NCBI GenBank assembly: GCA_020832235.1
Contig: JAFIEZ010000005.1
Coordinates: 23,374 to 87,373, forward strand
Length of the DNA stretch: 64,000 bases
Source of the DNA: Bacteroidota bacterium
GTDB lineage: Bacteria > Bacteroidota > Rhodothermia > Balneolales > HLUCCA01
Reading direction: 5' to 3'
Numbering within the stretch: position 1 is the stretch's first letter; each line of letters opens with the position of its first letter. Shown here one piece after another: positions 18,988 to 27,934 of the stretch. The notes beneath the pieces are model-generated. The model saw only the letters and a program-made list of their open reading frames with translations, had not been told where the DNA came from and did no database searches. A program made the position numbers and the translations under genes.

Positions 18988-21315
18988 ATGCAGAATCCCA
19001 TTTCAATCTTATTTTGTGAAGACAGTCAAGATGACCATTTGCTGATGCAATTGGCATTGAAAGATCTTGACCTTCAAGTTACCGACGATGTAGTATCAAG
19101 AACAGAAGACTTACTTGAGGCACTTAAAGAGAACGAATACGATCTGTTCATCGTAGATTATAATATTCCGGGGTATCACGTTCACGACTTTCTGGATATC
19201 ATCCATAATCACGACCCTAATGCCTCCATAATTGTGGTGTCCGGTACTATTTCAGAAGATCAGGTAGTTGAAACGCTAAAGAGAGGTGCCAGCGATTACG
19301 TGATGAAAGACAATCTGAAACGGCTTCCGAATAGCGTCAGAAATGAGTATGTGAACGCTAAAATTCGAAGGAGACTCGACGTAGCCAGCAATCGTGCTAG
19401 CCGTACCAATGAACTTTTGCGTGTTTACCTTGAAAATGTAGAAGATGTAATAGCAACACTTAGTCAGGAAGGTGAAATTCGATATGTGAGTCCATCCTGC
19501 CGGCTTATGTATGGGTATTCAGATGCTGAGTTTATTGAAATGGGATACTTTACGACCATTCATTCCGATGATCTTGTAACGGTTCAAGAGACCTTTTCTA
19601 AAGCTAAAACCCAGCAGATAGGTACCCGAACGTTACAGTATCGCCGTCAGCATAAAGACGGTTATTATATTTGGGTAGAGACTAAGGTTCGAGTTTCAAT
19701 TGACCCACGTTCAGGCCAAAAAGAACTTATTTGCACCAGTAAAAACATCACGAAAATAAAAAATGCAGAATCAGCCCTGCAGTTGAGCGAGAAAAGATTC
19801 AAGCTGATTGTTGAAAACTCATCCGACATCTTTACAATGATCACACCACAAGGTAAGATGTTGTACAACAGCCCTTCTTTTTACGCCATTTTAGGGTACA
19901 CGGAAGATGCGGTAATCAATAAAAACGGATTTGACTTTCTACATCCGCAAGACCGTGAAGCAGCCATTCAAGTGCTTTACGAAAAGTTGCCCGCCAATGG
20001 CTATGCCAGTGACTTCCACGTTTTTCGATTCAGAGCGGCGGACGGTCGCTGGGTATACTTTGAAAGCCGCGCATCTAATCAGCTCGATGATCCGGATGTG
20101 GGCGCGATTGTTCTGAACTCCCGGGATATTACCAAGCGAGTTGAAACCGAAATGACAGCGGCTTACCAGGAGCGTAATATTGAACAGTTGTCGCAGGCTA
20201 CTATTGGTTATCTCGATCTGGGTATCGACGACGACTTGTATAGCTACATCGGTGAACAGCTGCAGAGCCTTATTCCGAACTCCATTATCTCTGTTAACAG
20301 CTATAATGCTGAAAGCAGATTATTGGTGTGCGAGTCGTTACGAGGTACGGAGGTACTAAATAAGACCCTTGCTAAATATGCCACACAAATATCGGAGGGA
20401 AGTGTGTTTTCTCCTACCGATGAAGCCCTGGAATGGTTTAAAACAGGCAAGCTTGAAGAGGTTGAAGGTGGGCTGCATACCCTGCTTTTCGGTGCGATTC
20501 CCCGCCGTATAAGTGAGTATGTGCAAGATATGCTTGGAATCAGAGCCATTTATTCTATCGGACTTGTGTGGAAGGAGAGTTTTTATGGAAATGTGATAAT
20601 TATTGCTCTGGATACCACTCCGTATATCAATACAGGCGTAATCCAGACATTTGCCAATGTTGCCTCTGTGGCTTTGCAACGCAAATTTGCCGAGCGAAAT
20701 TTGGTACAGTCGTTGCGAGAAAAAGAGGTTATGCTCAAAGAAATTCATCACCGTGTTAAAAACAATCTGCAAATAGTCAGCAGCCTTCTTGAACTGCAGG
20801 CATTTCAATTATCAGATCCCGTTGTGCGCCTGCTTTTCAATGAGAGCCAGACCCGCGTTCGGTCTATGGCCATGGTTCACGAGAAGATTTACCAGTCTGA
20901 CGACCTCAGTAATATTAATTACAGAGACTATATTGAGCAACTTATGGCATATCTATTTGAATCTTACATGCCTAAAAATATAAAAACAGAGATTGATGCA
21001 GATGATGTTATGCTCAATATCGATACAGCTGTTCCGCTGGGAATTATCGTAAATGAACTTATCACCAACAGTCTGAAGTACGCGTTTCCGGGAGGTGAAA
21101 AAGGTACTATTTATGCCCGTTTACGTAAAAGAGGTCCAAAGGTGGAGCTTGTTGTGGGAGACGATGGGGTTGGACTACCCGTAAGTATTCAGAATGGAGA
21201 AAAAACGACACTAGGATTGGAGCTGGTGAACGCGCTCATTCAGCAGCTGGATGCTGAGATGGAGATCAATACCGAAGAGGGTACCCGCTTCACCATACTG
21301 GTGGATAACGCGTAA
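18988..21315 (+). CDS. REC-PAS-PAS-GAF-HisKA_2 hybrid sensor histidine kinase
   Basis: A 775-residue cytoplasmic sensor kinase. It begins with a receiver domain (residues 1-125) with acidic residues E11-D12 and phospho-acceptor D57 in FIVDYNIPG. Two PAS domains follow at about 145-265 and 270-385, then a GAF-like domain at about 400-570. The HisKA_2 dimerisation domain has the phospho-accepting histidine in EIHHRVKNNLQIVSSLLELQA (near residue 587), and an HATPase domain with NELITNSLKYAFPGG and GDDGVGLP ends the protein. No membrane helix is seen. The start is ATG 18988, not the TTG at 18985. No response regulator lies beside it; the N-terminal receiver suggests it is itself controlled by another kinase. 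Confidence 0.9.
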   Translation: MQNPISILFCEDSQDDHLLMQLALKDLDLQVTDDVVSRTEDLLEALKENEYDLFIVDYNIPGYHVHDFLDIIHNHDPNASIIVVSGTISEDQVVETLKRGASDYVMKDNLKRLPNSVRNEYVNAKIRRRLDVASNRASRTNELLRVYLENVEDVIATLSQEGEIRYVSPSCRLMYGYSDAEFIEMGYFTTIHSDDLVTVQETFSKAKTQQIGTRTLQYRRQHKDGYYIWVETKVRVSIDPRSGQKELICTSKNITKIKNAESALQLSEKRFKLIVENSSDIFTMITPQGKMLYNSPSFYAILGYTEDAVINKNGFDFLHPQDREAAIQVLYEKLPANGYASDFHVFRFRAADGRWVYFESRASNQLDDPDVGAIVLNSRDITKRVETEMTAAYQERNIEQLSQATIGYLDLGIDDDLYSYIGEQLQSLIPNSIISVNSYNAESRLLVCESLRGTEVLNKTLAKYATQISEGSVFSPTDEALEWFKTGKLEEVEGGLHTLLFGAIPRRISEYVQDMLGIRAIYSIGLVWKESFYGNVIIIALDTTPYINTGVIQTFANVASVALQRKFAERNLVQSLREKEVMLKEIHHRVKNNLQIVSSLLELQAFQLSDPVVRLLFNESQTRVRSMAMVHEKIYQSDDLSNINYRDYIEQLMAYLFESYMPKNIKTEIDADDVMLNIDTAVPLGIIVNELITNSLKYAFPGGEKGTIYARLRKRGPKVELVVGDDGVGLPVSIQNGEKTTLGLELVNALIQQLDAEMEINTEEGTRFTILVDNA

Positions 21316-21334
21316 CCCTTTTCGCAAATTAATT

Positions 21335-22282
21335 CTAGCCGTGTTGTGATTCCAGCCAGCGCTCCGCATCCATGGCAGCCATGCATCCGCTTCCTGCCGC
21401 CGTGATTGCCTGACGATAGGTATGGTCTTGGGCGTCGCCACAGGCAAATACACCTTCAACGTTTGTATAGCTGGACTTGTCTTTGGTAATGATGTACCCA
21501 GTTTCGTCCATGTCAACTACTCCCTTGAACAAATCGGTATTTGGCTTGTGACCAATTGCCAGAAAGACGCCGGTCACATCTTCAAGAACTTCTGTCGCGT
21601 CCGTTTTTAAGTTTTTCACACGAACACCTTTTACAACTTCATCACCGAGAACGTCGTCCACAGCGCTATCCCATTTAACTTCAATTTTGGGATTGTCAAA
21701 CAAGCGCTGTTGCATAACTTTAGAAGCGCGGAACTCATCACGTCGGTGAATAACGGTAACTTTACTGGCGAATTTAGTTAGAAATGTAGCCTCTTCCATA
21801 GCGGTATCACCCCCACCAATGACAACAACGTGCTCATTACGGAAAAAAGCACCGTCACATGTAGCACAAGCTGTAACGCCTTTGCCGCGGAGCCGCTGTT
21901 CGTTTGGAAGGCCAAGCCATTTCGCTGAAGCACCGGTAGCAATGATTACAGATTCTGCAAACAGTTCATTTTCTTCATCAACAACGAGTTTGAACGGTCG
22001 TTTGCTCATATCAATATCTGTTACTACTCCCCAGCGGCAATCAGCACCAAACCGTGTAGCTTGTTCGCGAAAATCTTGCATCATTTTCGGACCCATTACC
22101 CCATCCGGATAGCCCGGGAAGTTTTCAACATCAGTTGTTGTGGTTAACTGACCTCCAGGCTCAGGACCTTCAAATACTATGGGAGCCAGATCTGCCCGCG
22201 CGGCGTAAAGGGCTGCCGTTAATCCTGCAGGTCCACTTCCCACTATCACCACTTTAAATGTTTTACCTTTGAAATCGCTCAT
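21335..22282 (-). CDS. trxB: Thioredoxin-disulfide reductase TrxB
   Basis: A 315-residue flavoenzyme transferring electrons from NADPH to thioredoxin. FAD-binding GSGPAG lies at residues 15-20, the redox-active pair is C139 and C142 in ACATCDG, the NADPH-binding GGGDTAMEEA follows, and the FAD-contacting end is GVFACGDAQDHTYRQAITAAGSG. The length is normal for the low-molecular-weight type. It converges with the hybrid kinase gene with 19 bases between the stops. Together with bshA nearby it belongs to thiol redox maintenance. Confidence 0.96.
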   Translation of the reverse strand: MSDFKGKTFKVVIVGSGPAGLTAALYAARADLAPIVFEGPEPGGQLTTTTDVENFPGYPDGVMGPKMMQDFREQATRFGADCRWGVVTDIDMSKRPFKLVVDEENELFAESVIIATGASAKWLGLPNEQRLRGKGVTACATCDGAFFRNEHVVVIGGGDTAMEEATFLTKFASKVTVIHRRDEFRASKVMQQRLFDNPKIEVKWDSAVDDVLGDEVVKGVRVKNLKTDATEVLEDVTGVFLAIGHKPNTDLFKGVVDMDETGYIITKDKSSYTNVEGVFACGDAQDHTYRQAITAAGSGCMAAMDAERWLESQHG

Positions 22283-22609
22283 TTTAATTAAATAATTGGA
22301 TTTTTTTGTTGTATTTGCTTTAAAGATACGGCTTTTCAGAGTACAGATTTATTTGGATGGGGGTTTTTAGCATTGAAACTGCAAAAATATGTTAACATGT
22401 AAATACAAGCTACTTGCAACAACGTTTGTTCACAGGGAAATCATGAAGAGTAGCCCAATAAAGCAAGGAGTGTAGCTCAATAAACCAATCAACCCGGGAT
22501 ATAGCAGTCAAACCAAGATTTGATGATCATCCTAAGCCCCAGTAATACAAAACCCGGGATATGAAGACCATCCTAAGCGCCAGTAATATAAAACCGAAGA
22601 AATGCTTAC
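22283..22609. other. Intergenic region between trxB and the YbdK-type gene
   Basis: A 327-base gap. The part near trxB (22283-22330) should hold its promoter. The remainder carries the imperfect direct repeats listed separately, next to the 3' end of the YbdK-type gene. No coding frame or clear terminator hairpin is seen. Confidence 0.5.
22450..22596. repeat. Imperfect direct repeats downstream of the YbdK-type gene
   Basis: Three related pairs can be seen: GTAGCYCAATAAA near 22451 and 22472; AACCCGGGATAT at 22491 and 22551; and CATCCTAAGCSCCAGTAATA at about 22528 and 22569, continuing into AAAACC in both. The pairs have different spacings (about 21, 60 and 41 bases), so this is a rearranged or partly deleted array. 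It ends about 15 bases beyond the stop of the minus-strand YbdK-type gene. Confidence 0.65.
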
Positions 22610-23731
22610 TTAAACGATACCTTCTTTAGTTTCCTTAATGAGGTGGTCAACTACGGCTTTCATTTCTCCGGTTTGCTCAAATACTTTCAACTGGCGGTCG
22701 GCGGAGTTCCCTTCCGTAACAATATTGTGGATATACATCACTTCATCTCTGATACCAACTTCATCTACCACATCATCAACGAATGTTAATAGCTCGAAAA
22801 TGAGTTTCTTGGCCTCAACTTCTCTTTTACGACCCAGATCAAGCAGTTTGCCATTAAGGCCATACCGCACCGCCCTCCATTTATTTTCCTGAATCAGTTC
22901 TTTACGGTATACTCTCCACGACATGTTGTTTCGTCTCAGCTTTAGAAGTTTTGCTACCAAGGCTACCTTAAGTGCACATATAGCAATGGCTTCGTCAACT
23001 TTTGTGCATACATCACAAATTCGATATTCGAGTGTTGGAAACTTGGGCGATGGCCGCAAGTCCCATCGTATTTTGGTAGGTTCATCAATACAATTTGTGC
23101 GCATTGCCACATCGATATACTCCATATAGTCTCCCCAGGAACGCATTTGTGGGGGTATCCCGGTACGTGGGAGAGCCTCAAATACAACAGAACGGTAGGA
23201 TTGTAGGCCGGTATCGTATCCGTCCCAGAAGGGAGAGCTTGCAGAGAGGGCGAGAAGGTGAGGACAAAAATAACTGAGCTGATTCATCAGGTCGATGCGC
23301 AGATCATCATCTTCTAGTCCTATATGCATATGCATGCCGCAAATCAGTAACTGGCGGGCCAACACCTTATTTTCCGTTACCAGTCCCAGGTACCTGGTTC
23401 GCTCCGTAATATTTTGATTGGCCCATTTCGAGAACGGGTGCGTTCCGGCAGCGATGATGGCCAATCCGTGGCTTTCAGCGATTTCATGTACCGTTCTGCG
23501 GGCATGAATAATTTTCTCGCGAGCTTCCTGAATCGATTCCGCCACGGGAGTTGCTACTTCTACCTGACACTGTAGCATTTCTGTTGCAATATGATTCCCC
23601 AGCTTATCGTGACCATCTTTGAGGATGTTTTCAATGGCGGAACTAAGTTCGCCTGTATTCGGATCCACAATCAGGTATTCTTCCTCAATACCTATAGAGA
23701 AATTGTTGATTTTGTGGGGTACTACTTTCAT
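22610..23731 (-). CDS. YbdK-type carboxylate-amine ligase (GCS2 family)
   Basis: A 373-residue protein of the glutamate-cysteine ligase type 2 family. GIEEEYLIVDP at residues 14-24 is the family's N-terminal active-site motif; later features are GTHPFSKW, CGMHMHIG and WDLRPSPKFPTLEYRICD, which fit ATP, metal and substrate binding. E. coli YbdK has weak gamma-glutamylcysteine ligase activity, but the natural reaction of most members is unknown. Since this organism has bshA next door, a role in low-molecular-weight thiol or peptide ligation is possible but not shown. Confidence 0.88.
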   Translation of the reverse strand: MKVVPHKINNFSIGIEEEYLIVDPNTGELSSAIENILKDGHDKLGNHIATEMLQCQVEVATPVAESIQEAREKIIHARRTVHEIAESHGLAIIAAGTHPFSKWANQNITERTRYLGLVTENKVLARQLLICGMHMHIGLEDDDLRIDLMNQLSYFCPHLLALSASSPFWDGYDTGLQSYRSVVFEALPRTGIPPQMRSWGDYMEYIDVAMRTNCIDEPTKIRWDLRPSPKFPTLEYRICDVCTKVDEAIAICALKVALVAKLLKLRRNNMSWRVYRKELIQENKWRAVRYGLNGKLLDLGRKREVEAKKLIFELLTFVDDVVDEVGIRDEVMYIHNIVTEGNSADRQLKVFEQTGEMKAVVDHLIKETKEGIV

Positions 23732-23845
23732 CTGATTGACTCCTGCCCGTAATTACCTGTTTCCCGTAACATGAATATGCATCGACACACGATGTTCGGC
23801 AATATAGTTAAAGATGTCAGAAATTCAACAGGCTGAGGCCGTGAA

Positions 23846-25000
23846 TCAGGGCTGATAGGCAACTTTTTTTCGTAAACGAGCAACGATTTTTTCGTAATAA
23901 GCCTCGTACATAGCTACAACATGGTCCAGTTCAAACTCTTCTGCTCGTGTTCTTGCAGCTTTTTGCATACGCGCATGGAGGTCGTCATCCGAAAACATAG
24001 CGATCACTCTGTCGGCCATGGCATCTACATCTTCAAGTTTGCATACGAAGCCTGTAACACCGTCGCGATTCAGCTCGGGTAGTCCTCCGACATCGGAACT
24101 CACAACGGGAACCCCACAGCTCATAGCTTCCAGCGCCGCCAGACCAAATGTTTCAGATGCAGACGGCATAAGAAATACATCCGACAGTGAGAGAATGTCT
24201 TCAACATTTTCTTGCTTGCCCAGAAAACGAACATGTTCGCAACACCCCAATTCACGGCACAATGCCTCAACAGTAGATCGTTCCGGTCCGTCGCCAACAA
24301 AAAGTAGCTTAGCCTTAATTCCGGCGTTTAAAACGCGTGAAAAAACCTCTGCAACATCGGTTACACGCTTAACTTTTCGAAAATTACTCACATGGGTAAT
24401 GATTTTTTCCCCATCCTGTACAATCGCTTTGCGGAAATGTTCTTTCACATTGCGTTTAAACCGAACCAGATCAACAAAATTGGGGATTACCTCAATAGCA
24501 TTGTTAATTTCAAAACGCATATATGTTTCATCCCGCAGAAATCCGGATACTGCCGTTACCCCATCACTTTGATTGATAGAGAAATTGACCACAGGTAAAT
24601 AGCTCGGGTCACTGCCTACAATCGTAATGTCTGTACCATGGAGTGTGGTAATAATGGGTACATGTGCAGCCTTGGCACCCAGAATTTGCTTCGCTAAAAA
24701 AGCACTTGTGGTGTGAGGAATGGCATAGTGAACATGCAAAAGGTCCAGTTTCTGATACTCAATCAGATTTACCATATGGCTGGCCAATGCCAGATCGTAC
24801 GGAGGGTACTCGAACAGGGGATAGGCGTTTATCGAGACCTCATGAAATGAAATATTAGTCTCAAATGCGTCGAGTCGCTGCGGTCTTGCGTAACTCATGA
24901 AATGTACTTTATGACCTCGCTGTGCAAGGCCTTTACTTAGCTCAGTAGCTACCACACCACTACCACCATAGGTCGGATAACCAACAATTCCTATGTTCAT
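23846..25000 (-). CDS. bshA: N-acetyl-alpha-D-glucosaminyl L-malate synthase BshA
   Basis: A 384-residue GT4 glycosyltransferase that joins UDP-GlcNAc to L-malate, the first step of bacillithiol synthesis. The N terminus MNIGIVGYPTYGGSGVVATE is characteristic of BshA, and the C-terminal half has the E-x7-E type motif in SASETFGLAALEAMSCGVPVV, followed by SDVGGLPE. The start at 25000 is chosen because the 16 residues encoded upstream (to 25048) precede the typical N terminus. BshB and BshC are not in the window. The neighbouring YbdK-type ligase and trxB make this a small thiol-related group, though on separate transcripts. Confidence 0.92.
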   Translation of the reverse strand: MNIGIVGYPTYGGSGVVATELSKGLAQRGHKVHFMSYARPQRLDAFETNISFHEVSINAYPLFEYPPYDLALASHMVNLIEYQKLDLLHVHYAIPHTTSAFLAKQILGAKAAHVPIITTLHGTDITIVGSDPSYLPVVNFSINQSDGVTAVSGFLRDETYMRFEINNAIEVIPNFVDLVRFKRNVKEHFRKAIVQDGEKIITHVSNFRKVKRVTDVAEVFSRVLNAGIKAKLLFVGDGPERSTVEALCRELGCCEHVRFLGKQENVEDILSLSDVFLMPSASETFGLAALEAMSCGVPVVSSDVGGLPELNRDGVTGFVCKLEDVDAMADRVIAMFSDDDLHARMQKAARTRAEEFELDHVVAMYEAYYEKIVARLRKKVAYQP

Positions 25001-25147
25001 ATGCAAGAATAGGTTAGAATCAAAAAAAGTGTTCACTGTACCAATCAATATAACATTACTAACACACCGTCACACCGGTATTCGTTCCGTTTGGCTAAAG
25101 TAAACATCACAAATATCCGATAAATGCTATAATAATTAGCATATTGC

Positions 25148-26176
25148 GTGAATAAATTTGCTACTATTGAATTGAGTGAACCTACTACGTTATATCAAAC
25201 GGGCCAAAACCGTATGAATCAGCCGGTACCAACATATCTGGCCAATTCTTCTATACTATCTGTGGTCATCATGGATATTGAAGGCTACTATCGTTACGCA
25301 AATTCTGCCTTCTATACACAATTTCCGTTCTTATGTAATCCGGTGGATGGCCTACACTACAAACAGTCTATTCATTCGGCCGACTGGGATGCGCTAACCG
25401 ATGCCGCCAGGTATTGTATTGAAAATCCGGGAAAGTCGGCCCATCTTCAGCTGCGCAAGGCTACGCCCGAAATGGCAGAATACAATTACAGTCACTGGGA
25501 GATATCGGCCCATCTCAACGAAAGCGGAGAAAGCACGGGATTTTTATGCATTGGTTACGATCTGGGTGTTTTAAATAAATCCCTTTACGACTCCGAAAAC
25601 AAGCTAAGGGCCCTTCTTAACAGCACATCCGACAGCAATGTGCTGCTCGACCTAGACAAACGCCTAATTTCCTTCAACACGGTAGCAGACGCTTATGCCC
25701 GAAAGTACCAGAACCAAACCTATCAGGTTGGTGAGTATTACGAAAAGTACGTCCTGCCCGATTTTAGAAGCGCATTTCATGCCAATTTTGATGCCGCCGC
25801 AAATGGTTCTACAGTAACATTTGAGCTTGAAGTTAATTTTGGTGACCGGCTAGGCTGGTTCTTCATGAAATATGTACCGGTTTACGACGAGAATAAGAAA
25901 TTGATTGGGGTTAGTTACTCGGTCAGCGATATTACCGATCGTAAAAACCACGAGCAGCGTATCATGGAGCAGAATACGCTGTTGCGACAGATTGCCTGGG
26001 AGCAATCCCACACCGTCAGAAAGCCTCTGTGTAATTTGATGTCGATAATAGACCTGCTCATTGAGGAGCCACCTCAATCGTCACACACCTTATATTTAGA
26101 AGCACTTCGCAACGAAGCCATAAAACTGGATAAGATTATCAAGGGCATTGTTGACCTCACAGATGATACCAAATAA
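25148..26176 (+). CDS. PAS domain protein with a histidine-kinase-like dimerisation tail but no ATPase domain
   Basis: A 342-residue soluble protein with two PAS-type domains at about residues 30-140 and 150-270; the second ends in the typical VPVYDENKKLIGVSYSVSDITDRK. After a coiled-coil linker comes a segment resembling the dimerisation helices of histidine kinases, with a histidine in the phospho-acceptor position (AWEQSHTVRKPLCNLMSII). The protein then stops within about 50 residues, with no N, G1 or G2 box. The start is GTG 25148 or ATG 25214, 22 codons later. The stop TAA is followed by unrelated sequence and yebC, with no remnant of an HATPase domain, so it may be a signalling scaffold rather than a recent truncation. 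Confidence 0.75.
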   Translation: MNKFATIELSEPTTLYQTGQNRMNQPVPTYLANSSILSVVIMDIEGYYRYANSAFYTQFPFLCNPVDGLHYKQSIHSADWDALTDAARYCIENPGKSAHLQLRKATPEMAEYNYSHWEISAHLNESGESTGFLCIGYDLGVLNKSLYDSENKLRALLNSTSDSNVLLDLDKRLISFNTVADAYARKYQNQTYQVGEYYEKYVLPDFRSAFHANFDAAANGSTVTFELEVNFGDRLGWFFMKYVPVYDENKKLIGVSYSVSDITDRKNHEQRIMEQNTLLRQIAWEQSHTVRKPLCNLMSIIDLLIEEPPQSSHTLYLEALRNEAIKLDKIIKGIVDLTDDTK

Positions 26177-26319
26177 CATCATATCGGTTGCTTAACTTCG
26201 TTTTGCTGTAAATATGTATCTTTCGGCAAATAAAAATCGTCTGAGTTGCCTGCCGTAATAATGGCTACCCGAAATGAGGCAATGACTACACAATCAGCAA
26301 CAAAAGTTCTACAACACGT

Positions 26320-27075
26320 ATGGCTGGACATTCGAAATGGGCTAATATCAAGCGACGTAAAGCTGTAGTTGATGCAGCTAAATCTAAGGTTTGGACCAAG
26401 GTAATCCGCGAAATTAATGTAGCAGCTCGTGAAGGGGGCGGAGATCCTGCCGGAAACCCGCGCCTGAGCCTTGCAATTGATGCGGCTAAGGCGGCTAATA
26501 TGCCGAAAGACAACATCGAGCGTGCCATTAAAAAAGGTATTGGCGACGATAAAGATGCCGCTCAATATGTAGAACTGCTCTACGAAGGGTACGGTCCGGG
26601 CGGTATCGCTTACATGGTGGAGGCGACATCCGATAATACCAATCGAACTGCTGGGGAAATCCGGCACATATTCTCGAAATACGGAGCAAGCATGGGTACC
26701 AGTGGATCTGTTGCCTATATGTTCGACCGTATTGGTTTAATTACCATAAAACTGCAGGGGATTGATGAAGACGAAATCACCCTTGCAGCTATTGAAGCCG
26801 GTGCCGAAGACATCAAAACAGAAGACGAGGTATTTGAAATAACAACGCGCAGAGAAGACCTTTTTGCCGTTCGCAATGCCCTTGAGCAAGCCGGTTATAC
26901 AATCGCCTCAGCTGAATTGCAGTACATCCCGGGGACCATGGTTAAGGTTGACGAGGAAACGGCTTTGGGTAACTTTAAGTTGATGGAAAAGCTCGAAGAA
27001 AATGACGATGTTGCCAATGTCTTCAATAATATGGAGCTCGACGAGACCGCTATGGCAGCAGCTGAAAAGCTGTAA
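26320..27075 (+). CDS. yebC: YebC/PmpR family regulatory protein (TACO1-like)
   Basis: A 251-residue protein beginning AGHSKWANIKRRKAVVDAAK, the hallmark of the family, with the acidic and glycine-rich central YGPGGIAYMVEATSDNTNRT and the ferredoxin-like C-terminal domain. Bacterial members were described as transcriptional regulators; more recent work on YebC and human TACO1 points to help in translating proline-rich stretches. It lies 70 bases upstream of batC on the same strand and may share its transcript. Confidence 0.94.
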   Translation: MAGHSKWANIKRRKAVVDAAKSKVWTKVIREINVAAREGGGDPAGNPRLSLAIDAAKAANMPKDNIERAIKKGIGDDKDAAQYVELLYEGYGPGGIAYMVEATSDNTNRTAGEIRHIFSKYGASMGTSGSVAYMFDRIGLITIKLQGIDEDEITLAAIEAGAEDIKTEDEVFEITTRREDLFAVRNALEQAGYTIASAELQYIPGTMVKVDEETALGNFKLMEKLEENDDVANVFNNMELDETAMAAAEKL

Positions 27076-27144
27076 CGCAACCCGGGCGTTGCGCAAAGCA
27101 TTTTTGTATCATAAATCGACCGCTACAAACGTTACCCTCTCGCT

Positions 27145-27852
27145 ATGAAGATCCTGCTACTTTTACTGATGTTTCTGCAGCTGTCGGATGGTGCCCGAAC
27201 AGGAAACGAAGCGTATAACCGCGGAGATTTTGCGGCGGCAGAATCCGCATTCCGGGAAGCTATTGAGCGAAACCCCGATGATGCCCGACTGCACTTCAAT
27301 CTAGGTAACGCATTAGCCCGTCAGCAGAAATTTGAAGAAGCTATTCAGGCCTACGAGCGGTTTAAATCACTAAGCGACAATGCGCAAGACCGTGCCCTGG
27401 CAGATTATAATATCGGCAACTTGTACGGGCAACAGGAAAATTGGCAACGCGCCGCCGACCAGTTCCGTAATGCGTTACGGCAAAATCCGAACGATGTGGA
27501 AGCCCGGTTCAATTTTGAATTTGCAAACCGCAATCAACAACAGCAAGAGCAAGAGCAGCAGCCTGAAAGCGGTGATGATCAGCAGCAGCAAGACCAAAAT
27601 CAAGACCAGCAACCTCAGCCTGATCAGGGGGAAACAGAGGGTGATTCCCAAGATCAGCAGTCCGATCAGAACGATAGCGAACCCTCAGACGATGGTCAGA
27701 TGGATCAGCAGGCACAACCTCAGACCGGAGAGATGACAAGGGAGGATGCGGAACGACTGCTTAACGCCCTTGAAAACCAGGAACAGGACCTGCTAAGAGA
27801 TTTTCATAAGAACCAAATACCACAGAACCGTCGTCATGCCAAAGACTGGTAA
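27145..27852 (+). CDS. batC: BatC-like tetratricopeptide protein
   Basis: A 235-residue exported protein. A signal peptide covers about residues 1-17, two to three TPR units follow at residues 20-120 (for example DARLHFNLGNALARQQKFEE), then a low-complexity linker very rich in Gln, Asp and Glu (about 121-195), and a conserved tail (ERLLNALENQEQDLLRDFHK) ending in AKDW, which is typical of BatC. Bat proteins were linked to aerotolerance in Bacteroides fragilis; the complex is thought to work in the periplasm. It is followed by batD and batE. The usual upstream genes moxR, DUF58, batA and batB are missing here. Confidence 0.85.
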   Translation: MKILLLLLMFLQLSDGARTGNEAYNRGDFAAAESAFREAIERNPDDARLHFNLGNALARQQKFEEAIQAYERFKSLSDNAQDRALADYNIGNLYGQQENWQRAADQFRNALRQNPNDVEARFNFEFANRNQQQQEQEQQPESGDDQQQQDQNQDQQPQPDQGETEGDSQDQQSDQNDSEPSDDGQMDQQAQPQTGEMTREDAERLLNALENQEQDLLRDFHKNQIPQNRRHAKDW

Positions 27853-27934
27853 TACACCACTATTGCAGGGGCTCGAGTGCTGTAATTGTAGAAACCTCAA
27901 TCAATTCATTGTCGTGTTTATCTAAGCTAAAATT

